A DNA stretch of 64,000 bases from Variovorax sp. PAMC26660 (GTDB lineage Bacteria; Pseudomonadota; Gammaproteobacteria; Burkholderiales; Burkholderiaceae_C): assembly GCF_014302995.1 (NCBI RefSeq), contig NZ_CP060295.1, positions 2,108,001-2,172,000 on the forward strand, in the 5' to 3' direction. Position 1 is the stretch's first letter; each line of letters starts with the position of its first letter. Position numbers and translations under genes: made by a program. A model generated the notes under the pieces. The model saw only the letters and a list, made by a program, of their open reading frames with translations. It was not told the origin of the DNA and made no database searches. Of the stretch, positions 51,892 to 62,070 are shown piece after piece.

Positions 51892-52034
51892 CCTGAGGGC
51901 TGGCGGCTGGCGGCCGCCAGCCGGGCATGTACTGAAATCTTCTGACGGTAAAGGCCGCTTGCGCACGGGGCATGGGGCTGCACAGAATCGGACGCTCGTT
52001 CTATTTAGTGCAAATCCAACGCAGGAGACATGCC

Positions 52035-53633
52035 TTGAAAAAGCCACAACAACAGCGTTCATCCACCCCGCTGCGCAAGCCGGCGGCATTGGCGGCCCTC
52101 GCAGCCGCCACGCTGCTGCTCGCGGCCTGCGGCGGCGGCGGTGACGGCGGAGGTGGCTTTGGTTTTGGCGTCACGCCGCCCGCCAGCGACACCGGCCGCG
52201 GCTCGGTCGTGACCAACCCGCCCGCACAGTCGGCCAGCCTGTCGTCCGACCAGTTCAAGGCCAGCCTGCAGTCCAGCGACCAAGGCAAGGCGCTGCTGCA
52301 GGTGGCGGGCACGCCCAAGTGCGGCATCGACATGCGCTACCTCGAATACCGCACCATCGGCGCCAGGAACGAGGCCACCAACGCCACCGCCGCGATCATG
52401 GTGCCCACCGGCACCGACGTGGCCTGCAGCGGGGCGCGGCCGGTGGTGCTCTACGCACACGGCACCACCGCGGCGAAAAACTACAACCTCGCCAACTGGA
52501 CCGACACCACCCAGCCGGCGGCCGGCGAGGGCCTGCTGATCGCTGCCATGTTCGCGGCGCAGGGCTTCATCGTGGTGGCGCCCAACTACGCGGGCTACGA
52601 CAAGTCGACGCTGCCCTACCACCCGTACCTGGACGGCGACCAGCAGGGCAAGGACATGGTCGATGCGCTGACGGCCGCGCGCAAGACCTTCTCGAACATC
52701 AACGCCACGGACGCGGGCTCGCTGTTCATCACCGGCTATTCGCAGGGCGGCTACGTCGCGATGGCGGCGCACCGCGAGATGCAGGCCACGGGCAAGCCGG
52801 TGACGGCGTCAGCGCCGCTGTCGGCGCCCTCGGCCATCAGCCTGCTGACGGACTACACCTTCCAGGGCTGGCCGGCGCTGGGCAGCACGCTTTTCGTACC
52901 GCTGCTCACGACCAGTTGGCAGCAGCAGTTCGGCAACGTCTACGGCGCCACCACCGACGTGTATGAAGACCAGTACGCCCCCGGCATCGACACGCTGCTG
53001 CCAAGCCTGACGCCGGTCAACACGCTGTTCGCGACCGGCAAGCTGCCGCAACTGGCGCTGTTCCCGGCCAATGCGAAGCCCGGCCCGGTGAACTCGCAAC
53101 TGTCGATCTTCTACGGTGCCAACAACCTGATCCGCCAGAGCTACCTGACGCAGGCCGCCGGCGATATCCAGTCGAACGGCTGCACCGGCAACGCGCTGCC
53201 TGCCACGGCGGCGTCGCTGGGCTCGGCCACGCCGCTGGACTGCAAGCCGACGGTGGGCTTTCGCAAGGCGGCGCTCGCGAATGATTTGCGCAACTGGGTG
53301 CCGGCCAAGCCGATGCTGATGTGCGGCGGCGCCAACGACCCAACCGTGAACTTCGTGAGCACCCGCGCCACCACGGGCTACTTCCTCGCCAAGGGCATGC
53401 CCCCCGCGTTGCTGAGCGTGGTCGATCTGGAAGACAGCGCCGCGGTCGACGCCTACTCGAACGCCCGCGCCGGCTTTGCGCAGGCCAAGAGCCTGCTGGC
53501 GCAAAGCACCTCTGGCAGTGCGTCCGACAAGGCACAGGCGGTCACGCTGGCGTACCACGGCACGCTGGCGCCGCCGTTCTGCCTGGCGTCGGCACGCGGG
53601 TTCTTCCAGGGCGTGCTGGCTGCTGGGGGCTGA
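52035..53633 (+). CDS. Secreted lipase/esterase lipoprotein
   Basis: The 532-residue protein starts at a TTG with AGGAG 7 nt upstream. It has a signal ending in the lipobox LLAAC, followed by a Gly-rich spacer. The alpha/beta-hydrolase part keeps the oxyanion block YAHGTTAAKNYN, the nucleophile GYSQGGYVAMAAH and an Asp in GGANDPTVNF. It resembles fungal-type secretory lipases. It would be anchored in the envelope. An out-of-frame ATG-CCT-TGA overlaps the start. A repeat element lies after the gene. Confidence 0.85.
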   Translation: MKKPQQQRSSTPLRKPAALAALAAATLLLAACGGGGDGGGGFGFGVTPPASDTGRGSVVTNPPAQSASLSSDQFKASLQSSDQGKALLQVAGTPKCGIDMRYLEYRTIGARNEATNATAAIMVPTGTDVACSGARPVVLYAHGTTAAKNYNLANWTDTTQPAAGEGLLIAAMFAAQGFIVVAPNYAGYDKSTLPYHPYLDGDQQGKDMVDALTAARKTFSNINATDAGSLFITGYSQGGYVAMAAHREMQATGKPVTASAPLSAPSAISLLTDYTFQGWPALGSTLFVPLLTTSWQQQFGNVYGATTDVYEDQYAPGIDTLLPSLTPVNTLFATGKLPQLALFPANAKPGPVNSQLSIFYGANNLIRQSYLTQAAGDIQSNGCTGNALPATAASLGSATPLDCKPTVGFRKAALANDLRNWVPAKPMLMCGGANDPTVNFVSTRATTGYFLAKGMPPALLSVVDLEDSAAVDAYSNARAGFAQAKSLLAQSTSGSASDKAQAVTLAYHGTLAPPFCLASARGFFQGVLAAGG

Positions 53634-53707
53634 TCAGTCTCTGGCTCTTCGGATCCCGTTCACGGTCTGTCGGGGCCCTGCGGGACTGTCGGGTTTGATG
53701 CGGGTTC

Positions 53708-53969
53708 ATTCAGGGCGGGTGCGAATGACACCAGGTGCTCCCCTCCGCGAATGTCCCCCGCTTCGCTCCTCCTTTATTTCGCTGCGGGGAGCACCTGGCG
53801 TCATTCGCACATGGGCACGCTGCTGGTGATCCGGCGATCAACAACAGCCCCGTCCAGCGCTCGCGCCGATACGGGGCTCTTTTTAGCTAAATAAAGGAGG
53901 AGCGAAGCGGGGGACATTCGCGAAAAAGAGCACCGTGTCGGCGTGAGCGACGCCCTGAACAGCAGCCCC
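53708..53969. repeat. Interlaced-hairpin intergenic element, copy 2
   Basis: This 262-bp copy lies between the convergent esterase and sua5 genes. The parts match copy 1: A 53719-53743, B 53747-53779, A' 53786-53810, D 53827-53840, C 53871-53884, B' 53889-53921, C' 53923-53936, E 53940-53954. B and B' are again perfect 33-nt complements. In stem A a G:C pair of copy 1 is an A:T pair here, a compensatory change on both sides. The spacers between parts are more divergent (57 nt in copy 1, 60 nt here). Confidence 0.9.
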
Positions 53970-54008
53970 AAAAACAACGCAATCCCAAGCAAGATCGCAG
54001 ACGAAATC

Positions 54009-55010
54009 TCAGGCCGCAGCCGCGCGCTGAAGCCGGTCGCGCACACCTTCCCACTCGGGGGTGTCGGGTGGCGTCTCGACCCAGATCAACTTGACCCCTT
54101 GGGCGTCGAACTCGCGCAGCACGGCAAACAACTGCTGCGCGCTGGTCGCCGCATCGTCGGGCATGCGCCGCTCCAGCACGCGCTGCGAGCGGCAGCGGAT
54201 CGCGGTGCGGGACCACACGGCAATGTGTGCCGCGCCGGCGCCCAGCACGTCGAGGCCGGTCTGGATTGCCTTGGCGTCCATCAACCGCAGCTTGGCGTCG
54301 GGTGCGTAATGCGCTTCGAGCGTGCCCGAGGCACGCGGGTCGGGCGTTTCGAGCACTTCGCGGTCGCTCAGCTTTTCGCCGCACGCCGCTTCGATCTGCG
54401 CACGCGTGATCAGGCCGGGGCGCAGCAGCACGGGCGCACCACGGCTGCAGTCGACGATGGTCGACTCGATGCCGACTTCGCAGGCGCCACCGTCGATCAC
54501 CATCAGCGCATCGCCGAACTCGTCGTGCACATGCTGGGCGGTGGTGGGGCTGACGCGGCCGAAGCGGTTGGCGCTGGGCCCCGCGAGACCGGGCACGCCC
54601 TGCTCGGCGCAGGCCTCCAGCAGCGCCTGCGCCACGGGATGCGAAGGGCAGCGCAGGCCGATGGTGTCCTGCCCGCCGGCCGCCGCTGCGCCCACACCGG
54701 GCTGGCGCGTGACGATCAGCGTGAGCGGGCCGGGCCAGAAGGCCTGCACCAGCTTCTGCGCGAACGGCGGCAACGGCTGGGCGAAGCGCGACAGCGCCTC
54801 GGTGCCCTTGATGCCGGCCGCCACATGGACGATCAGCGGATGGTCGGACGGCCGCCCCTTGGCCGCGAAGATGCCGGCCACGGCGGTGTCGCTGGTCGCA
54901 TCGGCGCCCAGGCCGTAGACGGTTTCGGTCGGGAACGCGACCAGCCCGCCCGCGCGCAGCACGCGTGCCGCCTCGGCGATGGCTTCGGGAGATTGGCCGT
55001 CGAAGATCAT
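54009..55010 (-). CDS. sua5: L-threonylcarbamoyladenylate synthase (Sua5 type)
   Basis: Sua5 makes threonylcarbamoyl-AMP for the t6A modification. The 333-residue protein has the YrdC domain (FPTETVYGLGADAT, KGRPSDHPLIVHV, GLAGPSANRFGRVSPT) at about 1-200. The C-terminal Sua5 domain from about 225 (SGTLEAHYAPDAKL) marks the long form. Its start overlaps the purK stop (ATGA). Together with tsaB the window holds two of the t6A genes. Confidence 0.94.
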   Translation of the reverse strand: MIFDGQSPEAIAEAARVLRAGGLVAFPTETVYGLGADATSDTAVAGIFAAKGRPSDHPLIVHVAAGIKGTEALSRFAQPLPPFAQKLVQAFWPGPLTLIVTRQPGVGAAAAGGQDTIGLRCPSHPVAQALLEACAEQGVPGLAGPSANRFGRVSPTTAQHVHDEFGDALMVIDGGACEVGIESTIVDCSRGAPVLLRPGLITRAQIEAACGEKLSDREVLETPDPRASGTLEAHYAPDAKLRLMDAKAIQTGLDVLGAGAAHIAVWSRTAIRCRSQRVLERRMPDDAATSAQQLFAVLREFDAQGVKLIWVETPPDTPEWEGVRDRLQRAAAA

Positions 55011-56209
55011 GGGAGCCCGGTCACGGAAACCGCCGGCAGGCCCAGCAGCAGGGCGGCCTGGGTCGCCGTGGCGCGCACGCCTTCGAGCGTGGCGCCGGTC
55101 AGGGTCAGGTGGCCCATCTTGCGGCCGCGCCGGGGCTCCATCTTTCCGTAGAGGTGCAGGTGCACGCCGGGCAGTGCGAGCACTTCGACCCACGGCGGCG
55201 AGACCGGCTTGTCGGCCTTGTCGTCACCGGCTGGAAACCACAGGTCGCCCAGCAGGTTCAGCATGATCGCGGGGCTGTGCTGGCGCGGCGCAGCCAGCGG
55301 CAGGCCGGCGAGGGTGCGCACCTGCAGCTCGAACTGCGACACGTCGCAGGCTTCCATGGTGTAGTGGCCGCTGTTGTGCGGGCGCGGCGCCATTTCGTTC
55401 ACCACCAGCGAGCCGTCGGCCAGCGCGAAGAACTCGACGCACAGCACGCCCACGTAGTTCAGGCCGTTGGCGATGCTCTTGGCGGAGTTGATCGCGCCCT
55501 GCGCCACGGTCTTGGGCATGTTCAGCGGATGCACCTCGGTCACGGCGAGGATGCCGTCGCGGTGCAGGTTGCGCTGCGGCGGAAAGTGCACCAGTTGCCC
55601 GTCGCGGCCACGCGCGAGGATCACCGAGCACTCGAATTCGAGCGGCAGCAGCTTTTCGAGCACGCAGGGCACGCAGCCGGTGGCCTGCCAGGCATCGACC
55701 AGTTCGGCGCGGGTGCCGACGCGCTGCTGGCCCTTGCCGTCGTAGCCCAGGCGCGCGGTTTTCAAAATGCCGGGCAGCAGGTGGTCTTCGACGGCGGCGA
55801 GCTGCGCTGCCGTTTCGATGGCCGCGTAGGGCGCGCAAGGCACGCCGCAGCGCGTGAAGTGGGACTTCTCGGCAATGCGGTCCTGCGCGATGGCGATGGC
55901 CGAGGCGCCCGGCGACACCGGCCGCGCCACCGCCAGGTGCTCCAGCGATGGCGCCGGCACGTTCTCGAACTCAGTCGTGACCGCGTCGGCCAGGCCGGCC
56001 AGGCGCGCCAGGCCGTCGATGTCGGCGTAGTCGGTGTGGATGTGGTTGTGGCTCACGCGCCCGGCGGGGCTGTCGGCGTCGGGGTCGAGCACCGCCGTGA
56101 AGTAGCCCATGCGCTGGGCCGCGTGGGCGAACATGCGGCCCAGTTGGCCGCCGCCCAGCACGCCGAGGGTGGCGCCCGGAAGAATGGGCAGGTCGTTGTT
56201 GTGGCTCAC
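55007..56209 (-). CDS. purK: 5-(carboxyamino)imidazole ribonucleotide synthase
   Basis: PurK uses ATP and bicarbonate to carboxylate AIR in purine synthesis. The 400-residue ATP-grasp protein begins with a GTG that overlaps the purE stop (GTGA). It has [17 protein letters not shown], the ATP site [12 protein letters not shown] and [14 protein letters not shown]. It works with PurE, encoded just before it. Confidence 0.96.
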   Translation of the reverse strand: MSHNNDLPILPGATLGVLGGGQLGRMFAHAAQRMGYFTAVLDPDADSPAGRVSHNHIHTDYADIDGLARLAGLADAVTTEFENVPAPSLEHLAVARPVSPGASAIAIAQDRIAEKSHFTRCGVPCAPYAAIETAAQLAAVEDHLLPGILKTARLGYDGKGQQRVGTRAELVDAWQATGCVPCVLEKLLPLEFECSVILARGRDGQLVHFPPQRNLHRDGILAVTEVHPLNMPKTVAQGAINSAKSIANGLNYVGVLCVEFFALADGSLVVNEMAPRPHNSGHYTMEACDVSQFELQVRTLAGLPLAAPRQHSPAIMLNLLGDLWFPAGDDKADKPVSPPWVEVLALPGVHLHLYGKMEPRRGRKMGHLTLTGATLEGVRATATQAALLLGLPAVSVTGLP

Positions 56210-56757
56210 AGGGCCCCCCCGCCTTGCGGCGAGAAAGGCGACACAGGCGTGGAGGCAGCCGCGTCCACGGGCGGCAGCGTCATGGCTTCGGCGGCGGCGG
56301 TCTGCGCCGTGCGGAAGGCGTCGAGCCGGGCGCGCAGCGCCGGGTCGTTCACCGCCAGCATCGCCACCGCGAACAGCGCCGCATTGGCCGCGCCCGCATT
56401 GCCGATGGCAAAAGTGGCCACCGGCACGCCCTTGGGCATCTGCACGATGCTGTAGAGCGAATCGACGCCCTGCAGGTGGCGGCTGGCCACCGGCACGCCG
56501 AGCACCGGCACCGTGGTTTTCGACGCCAGCATGCCCGGCAGATGGGCCGCGCCGCCCGCCCCCGCGATGATCGCGGCCAGGCCGCGCCCGGCGGCACTTT
56601 CGGCATACGCAAAGAGCGCATCGGGCATCCGGTGGGCCGAGACCACCTTTGCTTCGTGGCTGATTCCGAATTGCTGGAGAATCTCGACCGCGTTGCGCAT
56701 CGTCTCCCAATCGGAGCTCGAGCCCATCACTACACCGACCTGAATGGTTTCGTTCAT
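56206..56757 (-). CDS. purE: N5-carboxyaminoimidazole ribonucleotide mutase
   Basis: PurE moves the carboxyl group from N5 to C4 of the ring. The 183-residue protein has the signature [28 protein letters not shown] and [14 protein letters not shown]. It has about 15 extra C-terminal residues with a run of eight Cs on the plus strand (glycine codons). It leads a purE-purK-sua5 operon and is divergent from the thioredoxin gene. Confidence 0.96.
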   Translation of the reverse strand: MNETIQVGVVMGSSSDWETMRNAVEILQQFGISHEAKVVSAHRMPDALFAYAESAAGRGLAAIIAGAGGAAHLPGMLASKTTVPVLGVPVASRHLQGVDSLYSIVQMPKGVPVATFAIGNAGAANAALFAVAMLAVNDPALRARLDAFRTAQTAAAEAMTLPPVDAAASTPVSPFSPQGGGAL

Positions 56758-56793
56758 GGTTTCAATTTTACGTTTCACCCCCAGTTGGTTCCG

Positions 56794-57714
56794 ATGATCG
56801 ACATCACTCTCGAAAATTTCCAGGCCGAGCTGGTCGAAGGCTCCGTCGCCACGCCGGTGCTGCTCGACATCTGGGCCGAATGGTGCGGACCCTGCAAACA
56901 GCTCGGGCCAGTGCTCGAAAAGCTCGAAGTCGAGTACGCCGGCCGCTTCACGCTGGCCAAGCTCGACGCCGACAAGGTGCCGCAGATTTCGTCGCAGCTG
57001 TCCGAAATGTTCGGCGTGCGCAGCATCCCGTTCTGCGTGATGTTCAAGGACGGCCATCCGGTCGACGGCTTCGTCGGCGCCATTCCGGCCGAGAAGATCC
57101 GCGAATTCCTCGACAAGCATTTGCCCGGCGCCGATGAAGCCGAAGCCGCTTCCGAGGAAGCGGCCGCGCAGGAAGCGCTGGCCGAGGGCGACACCCTGGG
57201 CGCGCTCGAAAAGCTGCAGCACGCGGTGGCCACCGACCCGGCCAACGACGACGCGCGCTTCGACTACATCAAGCTGCTGCTGCAGGAAGGCCGCGTCGAC
57301 GACGCCAAGGTCGCCTTTGCGCCGGTGATCGCCAAGACCGGCTTGGTGCGCCGCTTCGATGCGCTGCAGCGCTGGATGAATGCTATTGATTTTGCAGCGC
57401 CTGTCGCAGGTGCGGCGCCCGTTGCGGCTGATTTCGATGCCAGGATCACCGCCAACAAGCGCGACTTCGAGGCTCGCTTCGACCGCGCCCGACTGCTGAT
57501 GGCCGCGCAGCGCTGGACCGACGCGATGGACGAGCTGCTCGACATCCTGATGCGCGACAAGACCTGGAGCGAAGACCTCGCCCGCAAGACCTACATCGCG
57601 ATCCTCGACCTGATCGAGCCGCCCAAGGTGAAGGTGGCCGACGGGCAGATTCCGCCGGACGATCCGGTCGTGGCCACGTACCGCCGCCGCCTGAGCAGCA
57701 TCGTGCTGAGCTGA
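56794..57714 (+). CDS. Thioredoxin/TPR co-chaperone (CnoX/YbbN-like)
   Basis: The 306-residue protein has a thioredoxin domain in residues 1 to about 110 with active site [10 protein letters not shown], then helical TPR-like repeats from about 125 ([21 protein letters not shown]). YbbN/CnoX proteins hold unfolded or oxidised proteins for GroEL and DnaK. The CGPC pair suggests a redox-active form, unlike the SQHC of E. coli. It is divergent from purE by 36 bp. Confidence 0.9.
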   Translation: MIDITLENFQAELVEGSVATPVLLDIWAEWCGPCKQLGPVLEKLEVEYAGRFTLAKLDADKVPQISSQLSEMFGVRSIPFCVMFKDGHPVDGFVGAIPAEKIREFLDKHLPGADEAEAASEEAAAQEALAEGDTLGALEKLQHAVATDPANDDARFDYIKLLLQEGRVDDAKVAFAPVIAKTGLVRRFDALQRWMNAIDFAAPVAGAAPVAADFDARITANKRDFEARFDRARLLMAAQRWTDAMDELLDILMRDKTWSEDLARKTYIAILDLIEPPKVKVADGQIPPDDPVVATYRRRLSSIVLS

Positions 57715-57881
57715 TTCGGGCCTGCACCGCGCTTCGATGCGCTGGTGAATGAAGGCGACCTGCGGGTCGCTTTTTTCTTGGCCGTCCCGCGCCGCGGGCT
57801 GTGCCACATTGGCGGCCATGGCGGCGTCGCATACGATCACGCCCGATTCAACTTGTTGCAAATTGAAAAGGAAGACTGGCC

Positions 57882-58322
57882 ATGCGTTCCTTCGCCCGCC
57901 GTATCGCGCTCCCCGTTCTTGCCACGACGGCGTTGCTGACGGCCCTGACCGGTTGCGGCAGCGGCATCAGTCTTGATGAACCGATCGAAGGGCCTCTTTG
58001 GCGCCTCGCGCAACTGGGCGACGAACCGATCGCGCCGGGCAGCGAGGTGCAGATCCAGTTCGATCGCAGCAGCGGCCGGGTCAGTGGGTCGGGTGGCTGC
58101 AACCGGGTGTCGGGCAGCTTCACGCGCAGCGGCGTCGCGCTGAAGATCGGCCAGTTGGCCTCGACGCGCATGGCCTGTGCCGATCCGACGCGCGGCGCCA
58201 ACGAAGCGCAGTTTCTTTCAGCCCTGCAGAGCACTGCGAGCTACAGCCTCGCGCCGGGGCGGCTTGCACTGCTCGACGCTGGTGGGCGGACCGTGGCGGT
58301 CCTGAGTTCGGGCAGCCGCTGA
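57882..58322 (+). CDS. META-domain (HslJ-like) lipoprotein
   Basis: The 146-residue protein has a lipoprotein signal with lipobox LTGC at about residue 25. A META domain follows: [27 protein letters not shown] and [19 protein letters not shown], with the paired cysteines of HslJ. The function of this family is unclear; HslJ is a heat-inducible envelope protein. It is convergent with purC. Confidence 0.88.
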   Translation: MRSFARRIALPVLATTALLTALTGCGSGISLDEPIEGPLWRLAQLGDEPIAPGSEVQIQFDRSSGRVSGSGGCNRVSGSFTRSGVALKIGQLASTRMACADPTRGANEAQFLSALQSTASYSLAPGRLALLDAGGRTVAVLSSGSR

Positions 58323-58343
58323 GGGAGCGGCCACCCCCAACGC

Positions 58344-59249
58344 TCAGCCGGTGAGGCGTTCCAGCGCCTCGCGGTACTTGGCGGCGGTCTTCTCGATGAC
58401 TTCCGCCGGCAGGCGCGGCGCGGGCGGCGTCTTGTCCCAGGGCTTGCCGTTGATCTTGGTGGCTTCGAGCCAGTCGCGCACGAACTGCTTGTCGTAGCTC
58501 GGCGGGTTGGTGCCGGCGGCCAGCGCGTCCTGGTAGCCCTCGACCGGCCAGTAGCGCGAGCTGTCGGGCGTGAGCACCTCGTCCATCAACACCAGCGTGC
58601 CGGCTTCGTCCAGGCCGAACTCGAACTTGGTGTCGGCAATGATCATTCCCTTGGTCAGCGCGATCTGCGCGGCCGTTTCATAGATCGCGATGCTGGTCTC
58701 GCGGATCTGCTGCGCCAGCTTGGGGCCGACGATCTCGACCACACGGTCGTAGGTGATGTTTTCGTCGTGCTCGCCGGCCGCGGCCTTGGCGGCGGGCGTG
58801 AAGATCGGGCGCGGCAGCTTGCTCGCGTTGGTCAGGCCCTCGGGCAGCGGCACACCGCAGACCGAGCGGCTTTCCTGGTATTCCTTCCAGCCGCTGCCGG
58901 CCAGGTAGCCGCGCACCACGGCCTCGACCGGGATCGGCTTCAGGCGCTTGACCAGCATCGAGCGGCCGGTGACCTGCGGCACTTCGTCGGCCGTGACCAC
59001 GCTCTCGGGCGCGTCGCCGGTCAGGTGGTTGGGGCAGAGCTGGCCCAGCCGCTCGAACCACCACAGCGCCATCTGCGTGAGGATCACGCCCTTGCCGGGA
59101 ATGGGCTCGCCCATGATCACGTCGAAGGCGCTGAGCCGGTCGCTCGCGACCATCAGGATGCGGTCTTCGCCGACGGCGTAGTTGTCGCGCACCTTGCCGC
59201 GCGCAAGCAGGGGCAGGCTCTGGATGGAGGAGGTGTGGACGGTGGTCAT
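58344..59249 (-). CDS. purC: SAICAR synthase
   Basis: PurC joins aspartate to CAIR with ATP, the eighth step of purine synthesis. The 301-residue protein has [42 protein letters not shown] and [12 protein letters not shown], as in the long bacterial and fungal type. It starts 104 nt after fba, past a terminator, so it should have its own promoter. Confidence 0.96.
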   Translation of the reverse strand: MTTVHTSSIQSLPLLARGKVRDNYAVGEDRILMVASDRLSAFDVIMGEPIPGKGVILTQMALWWFERLGQLCPNHLTGDAPESVVTADEVPQVTGRSMLVKRLKPIPVEAVVRGYLAGSGWKEYQESRSVCGVPLPEGLTNASKLPRPIFTPAAKAAAGEHDENITYDRVVEIVGPKLAQQIRETSIAIYETAAQIALTKGMIIADTKFEFGLDEAGTLVLMDEVLTPDSSRYWPVEGYQDALAAGTNPPSYDKQFVRDWLEATKINGKPWDKTPPAPRLPAEVIEKTAAKYREALERLTG

Positions 59250-59308
59250 GGAACAGGTGCTCTGGGAACGGGGAAAACGGGTGACGTGGAAAACGGATTG
59301 TGCGCGCA

Positions 59309-59333
59309 GAAAAAAGCCACCGCGGACGGTGGC
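59309..59333 (-). terminator. Terminator of fba
   Basis: On the minus strand a 7-bp stem (GCCACCG with CGGTGGC) and a 4-nt loop are followed by a run of Ts. It lies 21 nt after the aldolase stop and before purC. Confidence 0.88.
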
Positions 59334-59353
59334 CTTCGAATCGCGCGGAAGTT

Positions 59354-60418
59354 TCAGACGACTTCTTGCGCCAGCTCGCCCTTGGCGTACTTGGCAGCGA
59401 CCACTTGCAGCGTGTCGCCCTTGATCTTCGGGCCCTGACCTTCGCAGCCGAACTCGACATAGCGCTGCTTGCAGATCAGCTTGGCGGCTTCGCGCGCCGG
59501 CTTGAGCCATTCGCGGGCGTCGAACTTCTCGGGGTTCTCGGCCAGGAACTTGCGCACCGCGCCGGTCATGGCCAGGCGGATGTCGGTGTCGATGTTGATC
59601 TTGCGCACGCCGTACTTGATGGCTTCCTGGATTTCCTTGACGGGCACGCCGTAGGTTTCCTTCATGTTGCCGCCGTACTGGCGAATGATGGCCAGCAGCT
59701 CTTGCGGCACGCTCGACGAGCCGTGCATCACCAGGTGGGTGTTGGGAATGCGGCGGTGGATTTCCTTGATGCGGTCGATCGCCAGGATGTCGCCGGTGGG
59801 CTCGCGCGTGAACTTGTAGGCGCCGTGGCTGGTGCCGATGGCAATGGCCAGCGCGTCGATCTGGGTGCGCTTGACGAAGTCGGCGGCCTGCTCGGGGTCG
59901 GTCAGCAGTTGTTCGCGCGTCATGGTGTCGTCGGTGCCGTGGCCGTCTTCCTTGTCGCCCTTCATGGTTTCGAGCGAGCCGAGGCAGCCGAGCTCGCCTT
60001 CGACGGTCACACCCAGGCGGTGGGCCATGTCCGACACCTTCTTGGTGACGTCCACGTTGTAGTCGTAGCTGGCGATGGTCTTGCCGTCGGCTTCGAGCGA
60101 GCCGTCCATCATGACCGAGCTGAAGCCCAGGTCGATGGCGCCCTTGCAGACGTCGGGGTTCTGGCCGTGGTCCTGGTGCATGACCAGCGGAATGCCGGGG
60201 TACTGCTCGATGGCGGCCTGGATCAGGTGCTTGATGAAGGCTTCGCCGGCGTATTTGCGGGCGCCCGCGCTGGCTTGCAGGATGACGGGTGCGCCGACTT
60301 CCTTGGCGGCCTCCATCACGGCTTGCACCTGTTCGAGGTTGTTGACGTTGAAAGCCGGAATGCCGTAGCCATTGGCTGCGGCATGGTCGAGCAGTTCGCG
60401 CATCGAGACGAGTGCCAT
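59354..60418 (-). CDS. fba: Class II fructose-bisphosphate aldolase
   Basis: The enzyme splits fructose 1,6-bisphosphate in glycolysis or makes it in gluconeogenesis. The 354-residue protein is of the Calvin-cycle-like (CbbA) subtype: [17 protein letters not shown] with the zinc His, [32 protein letters not shown] and NIDTDIRLA. It stands with pyk and purC, the usual order of this group, but with foreign-looking genes between it and pyk. Confidence 0.96.
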   Translation of the reverse strand: MALVSMRELLDHAAANGYGIPAFNVNNLEQVQAVMEAAKEVGAPVILQASAGARKYAGEAFIKHLIQAAIEQYPGIPLVMHQDHGQNPDVCKGAIDLGFSSVMMDGSLEADGKTIASYDYNVDVTKKVSDMAHRLGVTVEGELGCLGSLETMKGDKEDGHGTDDTMTREQLLTDPEQAADFVKRTQIDALAIAIGTSHGAYKFTREPTGDILAIDRIKEIHRRIPNTHLVMHGSSSVPQELLAIIRQYGGNMKETYGVPVKEIQEAIKYGVRKINIDTDIRLAMTGAVRKFLAENPEKFDAREWLKPAREAAKLICKQRYVEFGCEGQGPKIKGDTLQVVAAKYAKGELAQEVV

Positions 60419-60483
60419 GGAGAAATACCTCGCGGGAATTAGGGAAAAGAGAAGGCGGAAAGACGAGAAAAACTACCCCAATT

Positions 60484-61413
60484 CTACCGAGCGACCTTGT
60501 GGGACGACACTGACGCCAACCCGAGGAAATCGATGACGGGCGGCAGCACCGGGCCGCCCAGCCACTGGATCGGCTTGGCGAAGGCGCCGATCAGCGTGAC
60601 GTGGCTGAGGTTGTCGAACAGCTTCACCTGCACCGGCACGCCGGCGGCGCGCAGTGCGGCGGCCATCTGGCCGGTGTTGCGGTCTGGGTAGACCAGGTTG
60701 TCTTTGGACGCCGCCATCAGCAGCGCGCGGGGCGATGCGGAAGTGACATGCGCCAGCGGCTGCGAGTCGCGCGGCGTGTTCGGCCAGTTGAAGGCGGCCT
60801 GCGCCTGCGGGTCGCCGATGGGCAGGAAGTCGTAGGGGCCGGCCAGACCGATCCAGCCCGCGAGCTGCCTGGGGCTGGCGCCCACCTCGGCCAGCCAGCG
60901 ATCGTCCAGCGCCACCATCGCTGCGTTGTAGCCGCCCGAGCTGTGGCCCATCACGTAGACCTGCGCCGGATCGGCGCCCAGTTGCGCGGCGCTGTCGAGC
61001 GCCCATTTGACGGCCAGCGCGCTGTCGCGCACGAACACCGGGTAGGTGAAGGCGGGCGACAGCCCGTAGTCGGGAATCACCACCACCGCGCCGCGCGCGG
61101 CCAGCGCCTCGCCGACAAACTTGTAGCTGGCGCGGTCGCCATTCGTCCAGGTGCCACCGAAGAAGAACACCACCAGCGGACGGGAACCCCGGGCCGGCGA
61201 CGTGGATGGCAGCGGCTGGTACACGTCGAGCACCTGGCGCGGCGCCTGCCCGTAGGCGATGCCGCCCTGGAACTGGTAGGTGTCGCCGGGCACCAGGCCG
61301 TTGAGCACCTTGATCGGCGAGCAGGCCGAGAGCACGGCGGCGGCGGTGACGGTGAAGGCGGTGAAGAAGGCGCTGCGGCGCCGGCGGAGTGACGCGAAGA
61401 TGGGAAAGCTCAT
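60484..61413 (-). CDS. Alpha/beta-hydrolase lipoprotein (carboxylesterase-like)
   Basis: The 309-residue protein has a lipoprotein signal with lipobox LSAC near residue 33. A BD-FAE/carboxylesterase fold follows: [19 protein letters not shown] for the oxyanion loop, the nucleophile in [14 protein letters not shown] and a C-terminal His in [11 protein letters not shown]. The substrate is unknown. It starts 35 nt after the AcdR-like gene in the same direction. Confidence 0.85.
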   Translation of the reverse strand: MSFPIFASLRRRRSAFFTAFTVTAAAVLSACSPIKVLNGLVPGDTYQFQGGIAYGQAPRQVLDVYQPLPSTSPARGSRPLVVFFFGGTWTNGDRASYKFVGEALAARGAVVVIPDYGLSPAFTYPVFVRDSALAVKWALDSAAQLGADPAQVYVMGHSSGGYNAAMVALDDRWLAEVGASPRQLAGWIGLAGPYDFLPIGDPQAQAAFNWPNTPRDSQPLAHVTSASPRALLMAASKDNLVYPDRNTGQMAAALRAAGVPVQVKLFDNLSHVTLIGAFAKPIQWLGGPVLPPVIDFLGLASVSSHKVAR

Positions 61414-61448
61414 CGCAACAGTACGCACGCGGGCGCGCAGCGGTTTCG

Positions 61449-61934
61449 TCAGATCGGAAGCTGCGTGGTCGACAGCACCTGCTTGAGAACGACGAAGGTG
61501 CGGATCTGCCGCACGCCGGGCAGGTACAGCAACTGCTCGGCGTGCAGGCGGTTGAAGCTGTCGTTGTCGCGGGTGCGTACGAGCATGAAGTAGTCGAACT
61601 CGCCCGAAACCACATGGCATTCGAGACAGCCCGACACCTTCTGCGCGGCTTTCTCAAAGTCGGCAAAGGAGTCGGGCGTGGAGCGGTCGAGCACCACGCC
61701 GATCATCACCAGCATGCCGAGATCGAGCGCATCGGGGTCGAGCAGCGCCACGACGCTCTTGATGAGCCCCGCCGCCTTGAGCCGCTCGACCCGGCGCAGG
61801 CAGGCCGGGGCGCTGAGGTTCACCTTGGCCGCCAGCGCCACGTTCGACACCGAGGCGTCGCGCTGCAGGGCGCGCAGGATCGCCCGATCGGTGCGATCCA
61901 GCTCAGGGGCGACACGCAATTTTGTTGTGCTCAT
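61449..61934 (-). CDS. Lrp/AsnC-family regulator, AcdR-like
   Basis: The 161-residue protein has an N-terminal helix-turn-helix (about 15-60, SVSNVALAAKVNLSAPACLRRV) and an AsnC ligand domain with GCLECHVVSGEFDYFMLVRT. It lies divergent from acdS, where AcdR regulators are known to activate ACC deaminase. A palindrome lies between the two. The name is by context and similarity in layout. Confidence 0.85.
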   Translation of the reverse strand: MSTTKLRVAPELDRTDRAILRALQRDASVSNVALAAKVNLSAPACLRRVERLKAAGLIKSVVALLDPDALDLGMLVMIGVVLDRSTPDSFADFEKAAQKVSGCLECHVVSGEFDYFMLVRTRDNDSFNRLHAEQLLYLPGVRQIRTFVVLKQVLSTTQLPI

Positions 61935-62006
61935 GTGCTTTTCTTCGGACTGAAAGTTCCAGAGAATCCCATCCTGCCTTCTTTTGATCCGCAGATCCAG
62001 AAAACT

Positions 62007-62023
62007 TCGCAAGCACGTTGCGA
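62007..62023. promoter_or_regulatory. Palindrome upstream of acdS, possible Lrp-type operator
   Basis: A perfect inverted repeat TCGCAA-N5-TTGCGA lies 48 bp before the acdS start and 73 bp from the AcdR-like start. Its size suits an Lrp dimer. No clear promoter boxes could be set around it. Confidence 0.5.
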
Positions 62024-62070
62024 GCCCTTCCTCCTACGATAGCTGGCATCAACTCCCTGGAGCCACGCTG

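Noticed and set aside
45585..53969. The two repeat elements as insertion sequences
   Set aside because: There is no transposase frame, no terminal inverted repeats of the full unit and no target duplication in the flanks.
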